DNA of 20,545 nucleotides. It comes from Lachnospiraceae bacterium UBA7729. GTDB taxonomy: Bacteria; Bacillota; Clostridia; Lachnospirales; Lachnospiraceae. Below, one piece after another: positions 7,230 through 14,404 of this stretch. The DNA is taken from NCBI GenBank assembly GCA_002482005.1, contig DLFD01000067.1, positions 18,526-39,070 on the forward strand. Direction: 5' to 3'. The stretch's first letter is position 1, and each line of letters starts with the position of its first letter. The position numbers and the translations under genes are program-made. Under the pieces are notes generated by a model, which was given only the letters and a program-made list of their open reading frames with translations, was not told the DNA's origin and did no database searches.

Positions 7230-7320
7230 AGAAATATCTGGATACAAATCGATATGGGATACGGATCAAGGATCTGCGGCATCATGATGCAGACCTGGCG
7301 GGGTAGCAAAGGAGAATAAC

Positions 7321-9048
7321 ATGAAACGTGCATGGTGGAAGGAGTCCGTCGTCTATCAGGTCTATCCGAGAAGTTTCTGCGACATGAGCGGGGACGGGAT
7401 CGGTGATCTGAACGGAATCACTTCGAAACTGGATTATCTGAAGGAACTTGGGGTCGATGTGATCTGGCTCTCCCCGATCTATAAGTCGCCGAATGACGAC
7501 ATGGGATATGATATCAGCGACTATGAGGATATCATGACCGAGTTCGGGACTATGGAAGACTTTGACCGGATGCTGAAAGCCGCCCATGAGCGAGGGCTTA
7601 AGATCGTCATGGACCTTGTCGTGAACCACACGTCCGACGAACATGCCTGGTTCATCGAGAGCAGGATCAGCAGGGACAATCCGAAGCGTGATTACTATAT
7701 CTGGAGAGATCCGAAAGACGGGCATGAGCCAAACAACTGGGGCTCACATTTCTCCGGACCGGCCTGGCAGTTCGATGAGAAGACTGGGCAGTACTATCTG
7801 CATCTGTTCTCGAAGAAGCAGCCGGACCTCAACTGGGATAACCCGAAGGTCAGAGACGAAGTCTTCGGCATGATGAACCGCTGGTGCGAGAAGGGCATCG
7901 ATGGTTTCCGCATGGACGTCATCTCCCTGATCTCCAAGCCGGAAGGGCTGCCGGATATGTCGCTCGATGCGGATGGCTTCGGCAACCGCGACATGGTCGC
8001 CAACGGACCTCATGTTCATGAGTATCTGAAAGAGATGAGGAGCCGGGTCCTTTCGAAGTATGATCTTATGACGGTCGGCGAAACAGCAGGCGTCACCCTG
8101 GATGAGGCAAAGAAGTACGCAAGCAGTGAGGGGACTGAGCTGAACATGGTCTTCCAGTTCGAGCATGTCGGCCTCGACGGGAACAAGGAGCTTGGAGTCA
8201 AATGGTCCACGCGCAAGCTTCCTCTTGTGCCGCTCAAGAAAAATCTTACCAAGTGGCAGAACGGGCTTGACCAGGTAGCATGGAACAGTCTCTACTTCTG
8301 CAACCACGATCAGCCCAGGATCGTATCCAGACTTGGGGATGACAGCGAGCAGTACCGCGAAAGGTCTGCGAAGTGCATCGCGACCTGCCTTCATATGATG
8401 CAGGGAACCCCTTACGTCTATCAGGGCGAGGAGCTTGGTATGACCAACTATCCGTGGAAGGATGTCAGTCAGTTCCGCGATATCCAGATGATCAATGCCA
8501 TGGACCAGCTGCCGGGTCAGGTCGGCATCCTGAAGGAAGAGCTGTTCCCGATGGTTGCCTGCAAGGGACGAGATAACGCGCGTACCCCCATGCAGTGGGA
8601 CGACAGTGAGAACGCAGGCTTCACAAGGGGGACGCCTTGGATCGTCGTGAACCCGAATTACACGAAGGTCAACGCGAAAGAGCAGCTTTCGAGAGAGGAT
8701 TCCGTATTCCACTACTATCAGAAGCTGATCGCCCTTCGCCACAGCTCGGACCTGATCGTATACGGACATTACCAGCTGCTCCTTGAGGATGACCCGGACC
8801 TCTACGTCTATAAGAGAACCCTGAAGGCAGGGGAGATCGAAGGCGGGACCGGGAGAGATGGCAGAGCGGCAGACGGCCCGAAGCAGGACCGTGAGCTGAT
8901 CGTTGTCTGCAACCTGTCCGGCAATGAGAGGACGTTTGAGCTTCCGGAAGAGTTCAAAGACGGAAAAGTCCTCATTCAGAATATCGAAGCTCATAATATT
9001 TCGGACGGAAGACTTGCACCATACGAGGCATATGTGGTAGAAAGATAA
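7321..9048 (+). CDS. GH13 exo-alpha-glucosidase, predicted alpha-1,6 type
   Basis: This 575-residue cytoplasmic enzyme (no signal peptide) belongs to glycoside hydrolase family 13, oligo-1,6-glucosidase group (subfamily 31-like). The conserved regions appear in order: DLVVNH (98-103), GFRMDVI with nucleophile Asp199, GE with acid/base Glu254, and NHD with stabilising Asp330. The residue after the nucleophile is Val200, as in oligo-1,6-glucosidases and dextran glucosidases; alpha-1,4 enzymes usually have Thr or Ala there. It should release glucose from isomaltose-type oligosaccharides taken up by the adjacent transporter. AAAGGAG lies 6 nt before the ATG. The C-terminal beta domain carries an unusual Gly/Asp/Arg-rich insert at about residues 505-524, probably a surface loop. 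A trehalose-6-phosphate hydrolase role is less likely, as no PTS gene is nearby. Confidence 0.9.
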   Translation: MKRAWWKESVVYQVYPRSFCDMSGDGIGDLNGITSKLDYLKELGVDVIWLSPIYKSPNDDMGYDISDYEDIMTEFGTMEDFDRMLKAAHERGLKIVMDLVVNHTSDEHAWFIESRISRDNPKRDYYIWRDPKDGHEPNNWGSHFSGPAWQFDEKTGQYYLHLFSKKQPDLNWDNPKVRDEVFGMMNRWCEKGIDGFRMDVISLISKPEGLPDMSLDADGFGNRDMVANGPHVHEYLKEMRSRVLSKYDLMTVGETAGVTLDEAKKYASSEGTELNMVFQFEHVGLDGNKELGVKWSTRKLPLVPLKKNLTKWQNGLDQVAWNSLYFCNHDQPRIVSRLGDDSEQYRERSAKCIATCLHMMQGTPYVYQGEELGMTNYPWKDVSQFRDIQMINAMDQLPGQVGILKEELFPMVACKGRDNARTPMQWDDSENAGFTRGTPWIVVNPNYTKVNAKEQLSREDSVFHYYQKLIALRHSSDLIVYGHYQLLLEDDPDLYVYKRTLKAGEIEGGTGRDGRAADGPKQDRELIVVCNLSGNERTFELPEEFKDGKVLIQNIEAHNISDGRLAPYEAYVVER

Positions 9049-9062
9049 CGTTGAGTAAGAAG

Positions 9063-9094
9063 CTTCGCCACGTCATAGTACGCGGCGAAGTTTT
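9063..9094 (+). terminator. Intrinsic terminator after the first glucosidase
   Basis: CTTCGCC (9063-9069) pairs with GGCGAAG (9084-9090), extended by CG/CG pairs within, then TTTT. The same arms recur repeatedly after the second glucosidase (10962-11123). Confidence 0.75.
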
Positions 9095-9105
9095 CATCCT
9101 ATAGG

Positions 9106-9140
9106 ATGCAAAAAGGCCGCCGGTGGCGGGCTTTTTGCAT
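9106..9140. terminator. Bidirectional hairpin, second copy of the 5600-5634 element
   Basis: ATGCAAAAAGGCCGC pairs with GCGGGCTTTTTGCAT around CGGTG. It is nearly identical to the hairpin at 5600-5634. Where that copy has a C-G pair near the base, this one has G-C, so the structure is kept. Confidence 0.7.
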
Positions 9141-9269
9141 GTAAAGGTTTGCATGCAGACGATGACTGGATGTGTGCGGCAAAAGTTACGGCAGGCACAG
9201 GGACCTGGGACAGAGGACATGCGCGGAGATGCCGGTCAGGATGCGCCAGGCGCAGGAAATGGAGGATCT

Positions 9270-10955
9270 ATGGAAAAGAAGTGGTGGCACGGCAAGGTTG
9301 CCTATCAGATCTACCCGAAGAGTTTCTATGACACAACGGGCAACGGAATCGGCGACATCAAGGGAGTCACGAAGAAACTTGACTATCTGAAGGATATGGG
9401 GATCGATCTGATCTGGATCTCTCCATGTTTCGTCTCCCCGCTGGCGGACGAGGGCTATGATATCGCAGACTATTACAAGCTTGATCCACGCTTTGGAACC
9501 AATGAGGATATGTTCGAACTCTTTGCTGAGGCGAAAAAGAGAGGGATGTACGTTATCCTTGATCTGGTCGTCAACCACTGCTCGGATGAGCATGAGGAAT
9601 TCCAGAAAGCTCTGAAGGATCCATACGGACCTTCCGCAAAGCACTTCTACTTCGAGAAGGGTGTGGATGGACATGAGCCGAACAACTGGCGTTCCTGCTT
9701 CGGCGGAAGTGCATGGACCAAGGTCCCTGGAACGGAGGATCTGTACTATCTGCATATCTTCCACAGAAAGCAGCCGGACCTGAACTGGGAGAATCCGGAG
9801 ACCCGTGAGAGAATCTATAAGATGATCAACTGGTGGCTGGACAGAGGAGCGGCAGGCTTCCGTATCGACGCCATCATGAACATCAAGAAGGACCTCCCGC
9901 TCCGTGGCAATAACTACCCGGCAGACAGAGATGACGGAATGGTAACTTCCGCTACCATGATCCATAAGGCGAAGGGAATCGGCGTATTCCTTGGCGAGAT
10001 GAGGGACAAGACCTTCAAGCCGCACGGATCCTTCTCTGTAGGCGAAGTCTTCGATGCCGATCCGAACCAGATCAATGAGTTCATAGGTGAGAACGGCTAC
10101 TTCTCCTCCATGTTCGACTTCAACGAGACGAATATCGGCAAGGACAACAGAGGATGGTATGCAAGGAAGCAGTGCACGCCTGACCAGTACCGCGATGCCG
10201 TATATGCCGCGCAGAAGAATGCCGGCGACGTCGGAATGATGTCCATCATCATCGAGAATCATGATGAGCCGAGAGGAGTCAGCTACTACATTCCGGCAGA
10301 AGACCTGTCCGACACCAGCAAGAAGTTCCTCGCGACCATGCAGTTCATGCAGAAGGGGTTTCCGTTTATCTACCAGGGCCAGGAGATCGGCATGGAAGAC
10401 TGCCCGGTAAAGAGCGTGGATGAGATCGATGATATCAGCGCCATCGATGAGTATCATGTCGCAAGGAAAGCAGGCCTGACGGATGAAGAAGCGATCAAGG
10501 TTGTGAACATCTACAGCCGTGACAATGCCCGTACTCCGGTCCAGTGGGATGAGAGTGAGAACGCAGGATTCACCACCGGCAAGCCGTGGCTTCATGTCAA
10601 TCCGAACTACAAAAAGGGCATCAACGTAGCCGCTCAGGAGAAGGATCCGGATTCCGTCCTCAGCTACTACAAGAAGCTGATCGCTCTTCGCAAGAATCCG
10701 GAATATCAGGATACCCTGGTCTACGGAGCCTTCGAGCCGCTTCTGGCAGATGAGAGCCGTCTGATGGCATTCTGGAGAAGAGGCAAGGGCCAGAACCTGC
10801 TCGTCCTCGGCAACTTCCGCAGGGAAGAAAGAACCATCGAGCTTCCGGCAGACATCCGGAAGGTTCTTCTGAATAACCTCCCGGAGCTTTCGGCAGACGG
10901 CCGCAAGGTGACCCTTCAGGGCTATCAGGCAGTCGTGCTGGAGATGGCAGAATAA
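9270..10955 (+). CDS. GH13 exo-alpha-glucosidase, second paralogue
   Basis: This 561-residue cytoplasmic GH13 enzyme is related to, but clearly diverged from, the upstream one. The catalytic set is intact: GFRIDAI with nucleophile Asp200, VGEVF with Glu259, and ENHDEPR with Asp332. The residue after the nucleophile is Ala201 rather than Val, so a linkage preference other than strict alpha-1,6 (for example maltose or maltooligosaccharides) is likely, as inference. I chose the ATG at 9270 because GGAGGA lies just upstream and homology to the paralogue begins there (KKWWHGKVAYQIYPKSF). The in-frame ATG at 9123 would add 49 unrelated residues and start inside the terminator hairpin. The gap 9141-9269 shows no clear promoter. 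A structured non-coding region follows the stop. Confidence 0.9.
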   Translation: MEKKWWHGKVAYQIYPKSFYDTTGNGIGDIKGVTKKLDYLKDMGIDLIWISPCFVSPLADEGYDIADYYKLDPRFGTNEDMFELFAEAKKRGMYVILDLVVNHCSDEHEEFQKALKDPYGPSAKHFYFEKGVDGHEPNNWRSCFGGSAWTKVPGTEDLYYLHIFHRKQPDLNWENPETRERIYKMINWWLDRGAAGFRIDAIMNIKKDLPLRGNNYPADRDDGMVTSATMIHKAKGIGVFLGEMRDKTFKPHGSFSVGEVFDADPNQINEFIGENGYFSSMFDFNETNIGKDNRGWYARKQCTPDQYRDAVYAAQKNAGDVGMMSIIIENHDEPRGVSYYIPAEDLSDTSKKFLATMQFMQKGFPFIYQGQEIGMEDCPVKSVDEIDDISAIDEYHVARKAGLTDEEAIKVVNIYSRDNARTPVQWDESENAGFTTGKPWLHVNPNYKKGINVAAQEKDPDSVLSYYKKLIALRKNPEYQDTLVYGAFEPLLADESRLMAFWRRGKGQNLLVLGNFRREERTIELPADIRKVLLNNLPELSADGRKVTLQGYQAVVLEMAE

Positions 10956-11284
10956 GAAAAATTTTTCTTCGCTGCTAATCTGGCTGATGATGTGAGAACA
11001 GCGAAGAAGAGCAGTGATTTATCCGTTTTCTTCGCCGCGAATTTCTGCTTGGAAGACTACAGGTAAGAAATTGTTTTTCTTCGCCGTGGATATGATAAGA
11101 AGATTCTGAGCAGGCGAAGAGAATAACTACTTTTTGCTGGTTCTTCGCCCTTCTATGTCTTGTGACATGAGGGCGAGCTCTGATACTTGTCAGGTGGGAA
11201 TGCGGACAGCAGCAATGTAGATGTGAGCTGTACAAGAGACAGAAGAGAGACAGAAAAAGACAGAAAAAGACAGGAGATGGCGGG
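10956..11284. other. Non-coding region with repeated CTTCGCC / GGCGAAG arms and several hairpins
   Basis: No gene is supported in this 329-bp gap. The word TTCTTCGC recurs at 10965, 11028, 11076 and 11141; the first three follow T runs. Hairpins visible: 10965-10974 with 10999-11008 (10 perfect pairs); AATTTCT 11040-11046 with AGAAATT 11066-11072; 11075-11085 with 11113-11123 (11 pairs, one wobble); and TCGCCC 11145-11150 with GGGCGA 11171-11176 enclosing ATGTC/GACAT. Arms can also pair in other combinations, such as 11001-11008 with 11028-11035. The region may be a string of terminators for the glucosidase, a structured leader for the gene at 11285, or a decayed repeat cluster. A short GACAGAAAAA tandem repeat follows at about 11249-11272. 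Confidence 0.55.
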
Positions 11285-11740
11285 ATGGATTCTGTGTACG
11301 CTTTTTATGGATGGGAGACGGCTGACTGTGCTCCAAGAAGCCCGGAGATCCAGGCAAAGGTGAAAGACCCGCGCCAGCTCTACGACCTTCTCTTGAGATG
11401 CTGGACGCGTCAGACCTGTACTCCGAGGCTCCGGCCACTGTGGTCGGAAGAAAACATCACCGTGGGACAGTGCTCCATTACCGCATTCCTGGTGCAGGAC
11501 CTGTTCGGAGGAAAGGTCTACGGGATCAGGCGGCCGGGCGGAAATTTCCACTGTTATAACGACGTGGACGGCTGCGTCTTCGACCTCACGAGCGAGCAGT
11601 TCGGCGAAGAGGCGAAGAAGCTTGTCTACGAAAACAATCCGGAGCAGAGAAGAGAAGACCACTTTGCAAAGCAGGAAAAGTACGAGCGGTACCTCCTGCT
11701 GAAGGAAAGGCTGGAGAAGCTCTTTGTTTCGGCGGACTAG
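11285..11740 (+). CDS. YunG-like conserved protein
   Basis: This 151-residue cytoplasmic protein resembles the YunG family of Firmicutes, which has no established function. The characteristic centre is visible: GQCSITAFLVQDLFGG (residues 61-76), then an Asn-Phe-His segment with His89, then DLTSEQF (100-106). The ordered Cys63, His89 and Asp100 resemble a papain/transglutaminase-like catalytic triad, but activity is my inference. The C-terminus is a charged helix. GGAG at 11273-11276 sits 8 nt before the ATG. The next gene, a zinc-dependent phospholipase C-like protein, starts 22 bp after the stop, so they are probably co-transcribed. Confidence 0.72.
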   Translation: MDSVYAFYGWETADCAPRSPEIQAKVKDPRQLYDLLLRCWTRQTCTPRLRPLWSEENITVGQCSITAFLVQDLFGGKVYGIRRPGGNFHCYNDVDGCVFDLTSEQFGEEAKKLVYENNPEQRREDHFAKQEKYERYLLLKERLEKLFVSAD

Positions 11741-11762
11741 CCGGAGAATGAGAGGCGATCAG

Positions 11763-12713
11763 ATGCCGTCTACCTATGCACATGAGAAGTTCGGAAGACT
11801 TGTCCTGAGAAAGCTTCCGGAAAGTTACCGCAAGGCTGTCATGGCCTGGCCGGACCTTTACCATATCGGCCTTCAGGGGCCGGACATCTTCTACTACTAT
11901 GATCCGCTGGACCCGCATTCCCTGAGCGATGCGGCGGACGCTTATCATGAGATGTCAGGCAGAGAATTCTTCCGGAAGGCAGCAGGGATCCTGAAAGAAG
12001 GCTGCAGCTCGGGCAGATATCACAGACAGGATGCGGCCGGAGAAGAAGCTGCCGGCGGCAAAGAGGCTGACGAAGATAACCAGGCTGACAAAGGGAAAGA
12101 GGCTGCCGGCGGCAAAGAGGCTGACAAAGGGAAAGAGGCTTGCGGAGGCAGACTGTCTGACGAAGGCACAGGCATGGCCGGGCAATCTTATCTGATGGGA
12201 GTGCTGTGTCATTTTACTCTGGACTCCATGTGTCACGGCTACATCCGCGGATATGAGGAGAGGGGTGTTTCTCACTCGGTCATTGAGGGGGAATTTGACC
12301 GCTTCCTGATCGCCGGAGAGGGGAGAGAGCCGGTCCGTGAGAATCTTGTGAAGAACTTCCGCCCAGCCAAAGATACAGCAAAGGTGGCTGCATCCTTCTA
12401 TCCGAAACAGGGACTGAGAATCGTTGAAAAGTCCCTCCAGAACTTTGTGCGTCTTCATCATCTTTTATATTGCCCGGAGAGTCTTAAGAGAAATGTACTT
12501 TATGCCCTTCTCAGACTGATCGGTCAGTATGATAGCTTCCGCGGACATATCATCTCCCCAAAGCCTGAGCCGGGCTGCGAAGAAAGCAACCTGTGGCTGC
12601 GGAAGCGGATGAAAGAAGCGGTACCGACTGCTGTCCGGCTGATCACAGAATTCCCGGACAGCTTCGACGATCCTCAGTATGATTGGAACTTCGACGGCAC
12701 GGTCCAGCCATAG
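11763..12713 (+). CDS. Zinc-dependent phospholipase C-like protein
   Basis: This 316-residue protein resembles the zinc-dependent phospholipase C/S1-P1 nuclease-like family common in Clostridia: it begins MPSTYAHEKFGRLVL and continues with DLYHIGLQGPDIFYYY (about residues 36-51). Potential zinc ligands include His7, the Asp in GPDIF, and the histidines in GVLCHFTLD and CHGYIRGYEE. No signal peptide is seen, unlike secreted phospholipases, so substrate and location are uncertain. I chose the ATG at 11763, preceded by GAGAGG and starting with the family N-terminus; the ATG at 11724 lies inside the upstream gene. Residues about 95-135 are a Gly/Lys/Glu/Ala-rich insert encoded by imperfect direct repeats, probably a disordered loop. 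Confidence 0.72.
   Translation: MPSTYAHEKFGRLVLRKLPESYRKAVMAWPDLYHIGLQGPDIFYYYDPLDPHSLSDAADAYHEMSGREFFRKAAGILKEGCSSGRYHRQDAAGEEAAGGKEADEDNQADKGKEAAGGKEADKGKEACGGRLSDEGTGMAGQSYLMGVLCHFTLDSMCHGYIRGYEERGVSHSVIEGEFDRFLIAGEGREPVRENLVKNFRPAKDTAKVAASFYPKQGLRIVEKSLQNFVRLHHLLYCPESLKRNVLYALLRLIGQYDSFRGHIISPKPEPGCEESNLWLRKRMKEAVPTAVRLITEFPDSFDDPQYDWNFDGTVQP
12048..12140 (+). repeat. Intragenic direct repeats in the phospholipase C-like gene
   Basis: A 24-bp unit starting GCTGCCGGCGGC occurs at 12048-12071 and again at 12102-12125. A second unit, AGGCTGACAAAGGG with its continuation, recurs 36 bp apart. All offsets are multiples of three, so copy-number change would keep the frame. Confidence 0.8.
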
Positions 12714-12747
12714 GACATGCCGGATACAGCTGTTTACTGTGGATCCG

Positions 12748-13695
12748 TCATCCGAGCTTCGGGTAGAATTCCTGCATGAGCGCTGCGGATCTTTTCAGCG
12801 CTTCCAGCTCGTCTTCCTGCAGGTTGATCTCGACGATCTCCCTGGCGCCGCTGTGGTCGATGATGGTCGGCACTGAGATGAAGACATCACTGAGGCCATA
12901 CTGTCCGTTCAGGCAGACAGTGACCGGGTAGATCGCATTCTCATTGAAGAGAATCGATTTGACGATCGCGGTGACCGACGCGGCGATGCCGTAGGAGGTG
13001 TTGCCCTTGCGGTTGAAGATGTCCCAGCCGGCTTCCACGGTCTCCTTGCGGAGGGATTCCTTGGTCATGTCCCTGGTGCGGGATGCGTTGTCCGCGAGGA
13101 CGTTGTCGACTTTCTTTCCGCCGATCGTAGCGGTTCCCCAGGAGATGACTTCCGAGTCGCCGTGCTCGCCCATGACATAGGCCTGCACGCTCTTGGAATC
13201 GAGACTGTACATGCTGCCGAGCTCATAGCAGAGGCGGGCACTGTCGAGGTTGGTGCCGCTGCCGATGACCTGGTTCTTCGGAAGGCCGGAGACTTTCCAG
13301 GTGTAGTAAGTCATGATGTCGACCGGGTTGGAGATGACGACGAAGATCCCGTCAAAACCGCTCGCCATGACGGAGCGGACGATGCTCTCGATGATGTGGA
13401 GGCTGGGCTTCAGCATCTCGAGACGGTCATGGCTGTCCTTCGGCATCGGGGCGGAAGCGGTGATGATGACGACATCCGCGTCCTTACAGTCCTTGTAATC
13501 GCCGGCCCAGACGGTCATGTTTCTGGACATGAAGTGGATCGCGTGGGACATATCAAGGGCTTCGGCGTAAGCCTTGTCCTTGTTGATATCGATCAGGACA
13601 AGCTGTTCGCACAGACCCTGATTGACGATCGTGTAAGCGGTCGTGGCGCCGACATTGCCCACGCCGCAGATGGCAACTTTGGAATTCTTGAACAT
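12748..13695 (-). CDS. ldh: L-lactate dehydrogenase-like 2-hydroxyacid dehydrogenase
   Basis: This 315-residue NAD-dependent enzyme belongs to the lactate/malate dehydrogenase superfamily and would reduce a 2-keto acid (pyruvate in lactate dehydrogenase) to regenerate NAD. Visible parts: the Rossmann motif GVGNVG (about residues 10-15), VVISNPVD, the Asp-Arg pair in NLDSAR, and the catalytic His in GEHGDSE. The substrate loop reads APMPKDSHDR instead of the lactate dehydrogenase QKPGETR; the Gln that selects pyruvate is absent, so another 2-keto acid (hydroxyisocaproate dehydrogenase-like) is possible. I chose the ATG at 13695, with GAGAGGGAG upstream; the in-frame ATG at 13752 lies within a terminator hairpin. 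The gene converges with the phospholipase C-like gene; a hairpin (CGGAT 12721-12725 with ATCCG 12743-12747) lies between. Confidence 0.88.
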   Translation of the reverse strand: MFKNSKVAICGVGNVGATTAYTIVNQGLCEQLVLIDINKDKAYAEALDMSHAIHFMSRNMTVWAGDYKDCKDADVVIITASAPMPKDSHDRLEMLKPSLHIIESIVRSVMASGFDGIFVVISNPVDIMTYYTWKVSGLPKNQVIGSGTNLDSARLCYELGSMYSLDSKSVQAYVMGEHGDSEVISWGTATIGGKKVDNVLADNASRTRDMTKESLRKETVEAGWDIFNRKGNTSYGIAASVTAIVKSILFNENAIYPVTVCLNGQYGLSDVFISVPTIIDHSGAREIVEINLQEDELEALKRSAALMQEFYPKLG

Positions 13696-13724
13696 GTTTT
13701 TTCTCCCTCTCTGATTTTTTCCAT

Positions 13725-13764
13725 AAAGAAAAAGAAAAGGCACTTTCCTCATAAGGTAAGCGCC
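13725..13764 (-). terminator. Intrinsic terminator (attenuator candidate) in the ldh leader
   Basis: On the minus strand, GGCGCTT pairs with AAGTGCC (one wobble) and an inner CCT/AGG stem closes a TATG loop (13764-13739). The stem is followed by TTTTCTTTTTC (13738-13728). It lies between the promoter and the start codon of the ldh gene. Confidence 0.75.
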
Positions 13765-13782
13765 CTTGCTTCATATAAGACC

Positions 13783-13811
13783 ATTCTATTTCAAGATACT
13801 TGCAAATGCAA
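13783..13811 (-). promoter_or_regulatory. Promoter of the ldh gene
   Basis: On the minus strand TTGCAT (13811-13806) and TAGAAT (13788-13783) are 17 nt apart. Transcription should begin near 13776, giving a leader of about 80 nt that contains the terminator hairpin. Confidence 0.6.
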
Positions 13812-13965
13812 CAGCGGAAGCATCATTACATACTGCGACATGGCGGAAGCATCAGAGTTCCGGAAGGTGGTCGTCTGCAGGCAGCTGAGCACAGAAAGAC
13901 TTTCGGCTGACGGTCATGTGTGAAGAAAGGAAGACTGAAGTATTGAGTCCGGAAAGGAGAATCCT

Positions 13966-14391
13966 ATGTGGAAGTGTCCGAAGTGCGGAAGAACGTTCCG
14001 CAGCGCTGGTCAGCAGCACTACTGCGGGCAACCGCCCGTGACGATCGACGAATATATCTCGGAGCAGGAGGAAGAGATCCAGCCGATTCTGAGAAAAGTC
14101 CGCGAGACACTGAAGGCGGCGCTGCCGGAGAGTATCGAGAAGATCTCCTGGAGCATGCCCACCTACTGGCAGGGAAGAAACATCATCCACTTTGCAGCGC
14201 AGAAGGCGCATCTTGGGATCTACCCGGGAGCGGAAGCGGTCGCAGCCTTTCAGGAACGGCTGGCCGGCTGCAAGACGTCCAAGGGTGCGATCCAGTTCCC
14301 TTATAAGAAGGAAATTCCATACGAACTGATCGCTGAAATTGCAAAGTGGTGTTTGCAGCACTATTATTATGATGATGTTGGGGGCGAATAG
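13966..14391 (+). CDS. Zinc-ribbon plus DUF1801 protein
   Basis: This 141-residue cytoplasmic protein joins a short N-terminal zinc ribbon (CPKCG with Cys4 and Cys7, then HYCG with His18 and Cys20) to a DUF1801/YdhG-like domain. The domain is recognisable from TIDEYISEQ, ISWSMPTYWQGRNIIHFAAQKAHLGIYPG (about residues 59-87) and KGAIQFPYKKEIPYELI. The fold is SCP-like/iron-chaperone-like; the function of such stand-alone proteins is not settled. GGAAAGGAG lies about 8 nt before the ATG. The stop codon sits in the loop of a long hairpin. It is probably monocistronic. Confidence 0.85.
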   Translation: MWKCPKCGRTFRSAGQQHYCGQPPVTIDEYISEQEEEIQPILRKVRETLKAALPESIEKISWSMPTYWQGRNIIHFAAQKAHLGIYPGAEAVAAFQERLAGCKTSKGAIQFPYKKEIPYELIAEIAKWCLQHYYYDDVGGE

Positions 14392-14404
14392 ACCCCAGCA
14401 TCAT
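14372..14404 (+). terminator. Hairpin spanning the stop codon of the DUF1801 gene
   Basis: ATGATGTTGGGG (14372-14383) pairs with CCCCAGCATCAT (14393-14404) with one wobble, and the pairing can extend further outward. The tail TATTAT is only weakly T-rich. A second perfect stem, AGGCTGACA (14421-14429) with TGTCAGCCT (14443-14451), follows. Confidence 0.5.

Noticed and set aside
7744..8994. 416-codon minus-strand frame across the first glucosidase
   Set aside because: It is antisense to an intact GH13 gene with all catalytic motifs and has no ribosome site or family likeness.
9123..9269. 49-residue N-terminal extension of the second glucosidase
   Set aside because: It begins inside a terminator hairpin, lacks a ribosome site and has no match in the paralogue; GGAGGA marks the ATG at 9270.
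9186..10595. 469-codon minus-strand frame across the second glucosidase
   Set aside because: Same reasoning: it shadows a well-supported GH13 gene through codon bias.
11249..11272. GACAGAAAAA tandem units as a CRISPR or regulatory array
   Set aside because: Units are about 10 bp, directly adjacent and few, with no spacers; this is simple-sequence DNA.
11604..11621. GGCGAAGAGGCGAAGAAG as another arm of the 10962-11176 hairpin array
   Set aside because: It lies within the YunG-like coding sequence and is explained by a Gly-Glu-Glu-Ala-Lys-Lys peptide. Complementarity to the TTCTTCGCC arms is probably chance, although it could be tested.
12679..12876. 65-codon plus-strand frame after the phospholipase C-like gene
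   Set aside because: It overlaps the 3' ends of two convergent, well-supported genes and has no ribosome site.
13162..13923. 253-codon plus-strand frame over the ldh gene
   Set aside because: It mirrors the dehydrogenase gene on the other strand, is rich in Asp/Val/Gly as expected from such mirroring, and runs through the ldh promoter.
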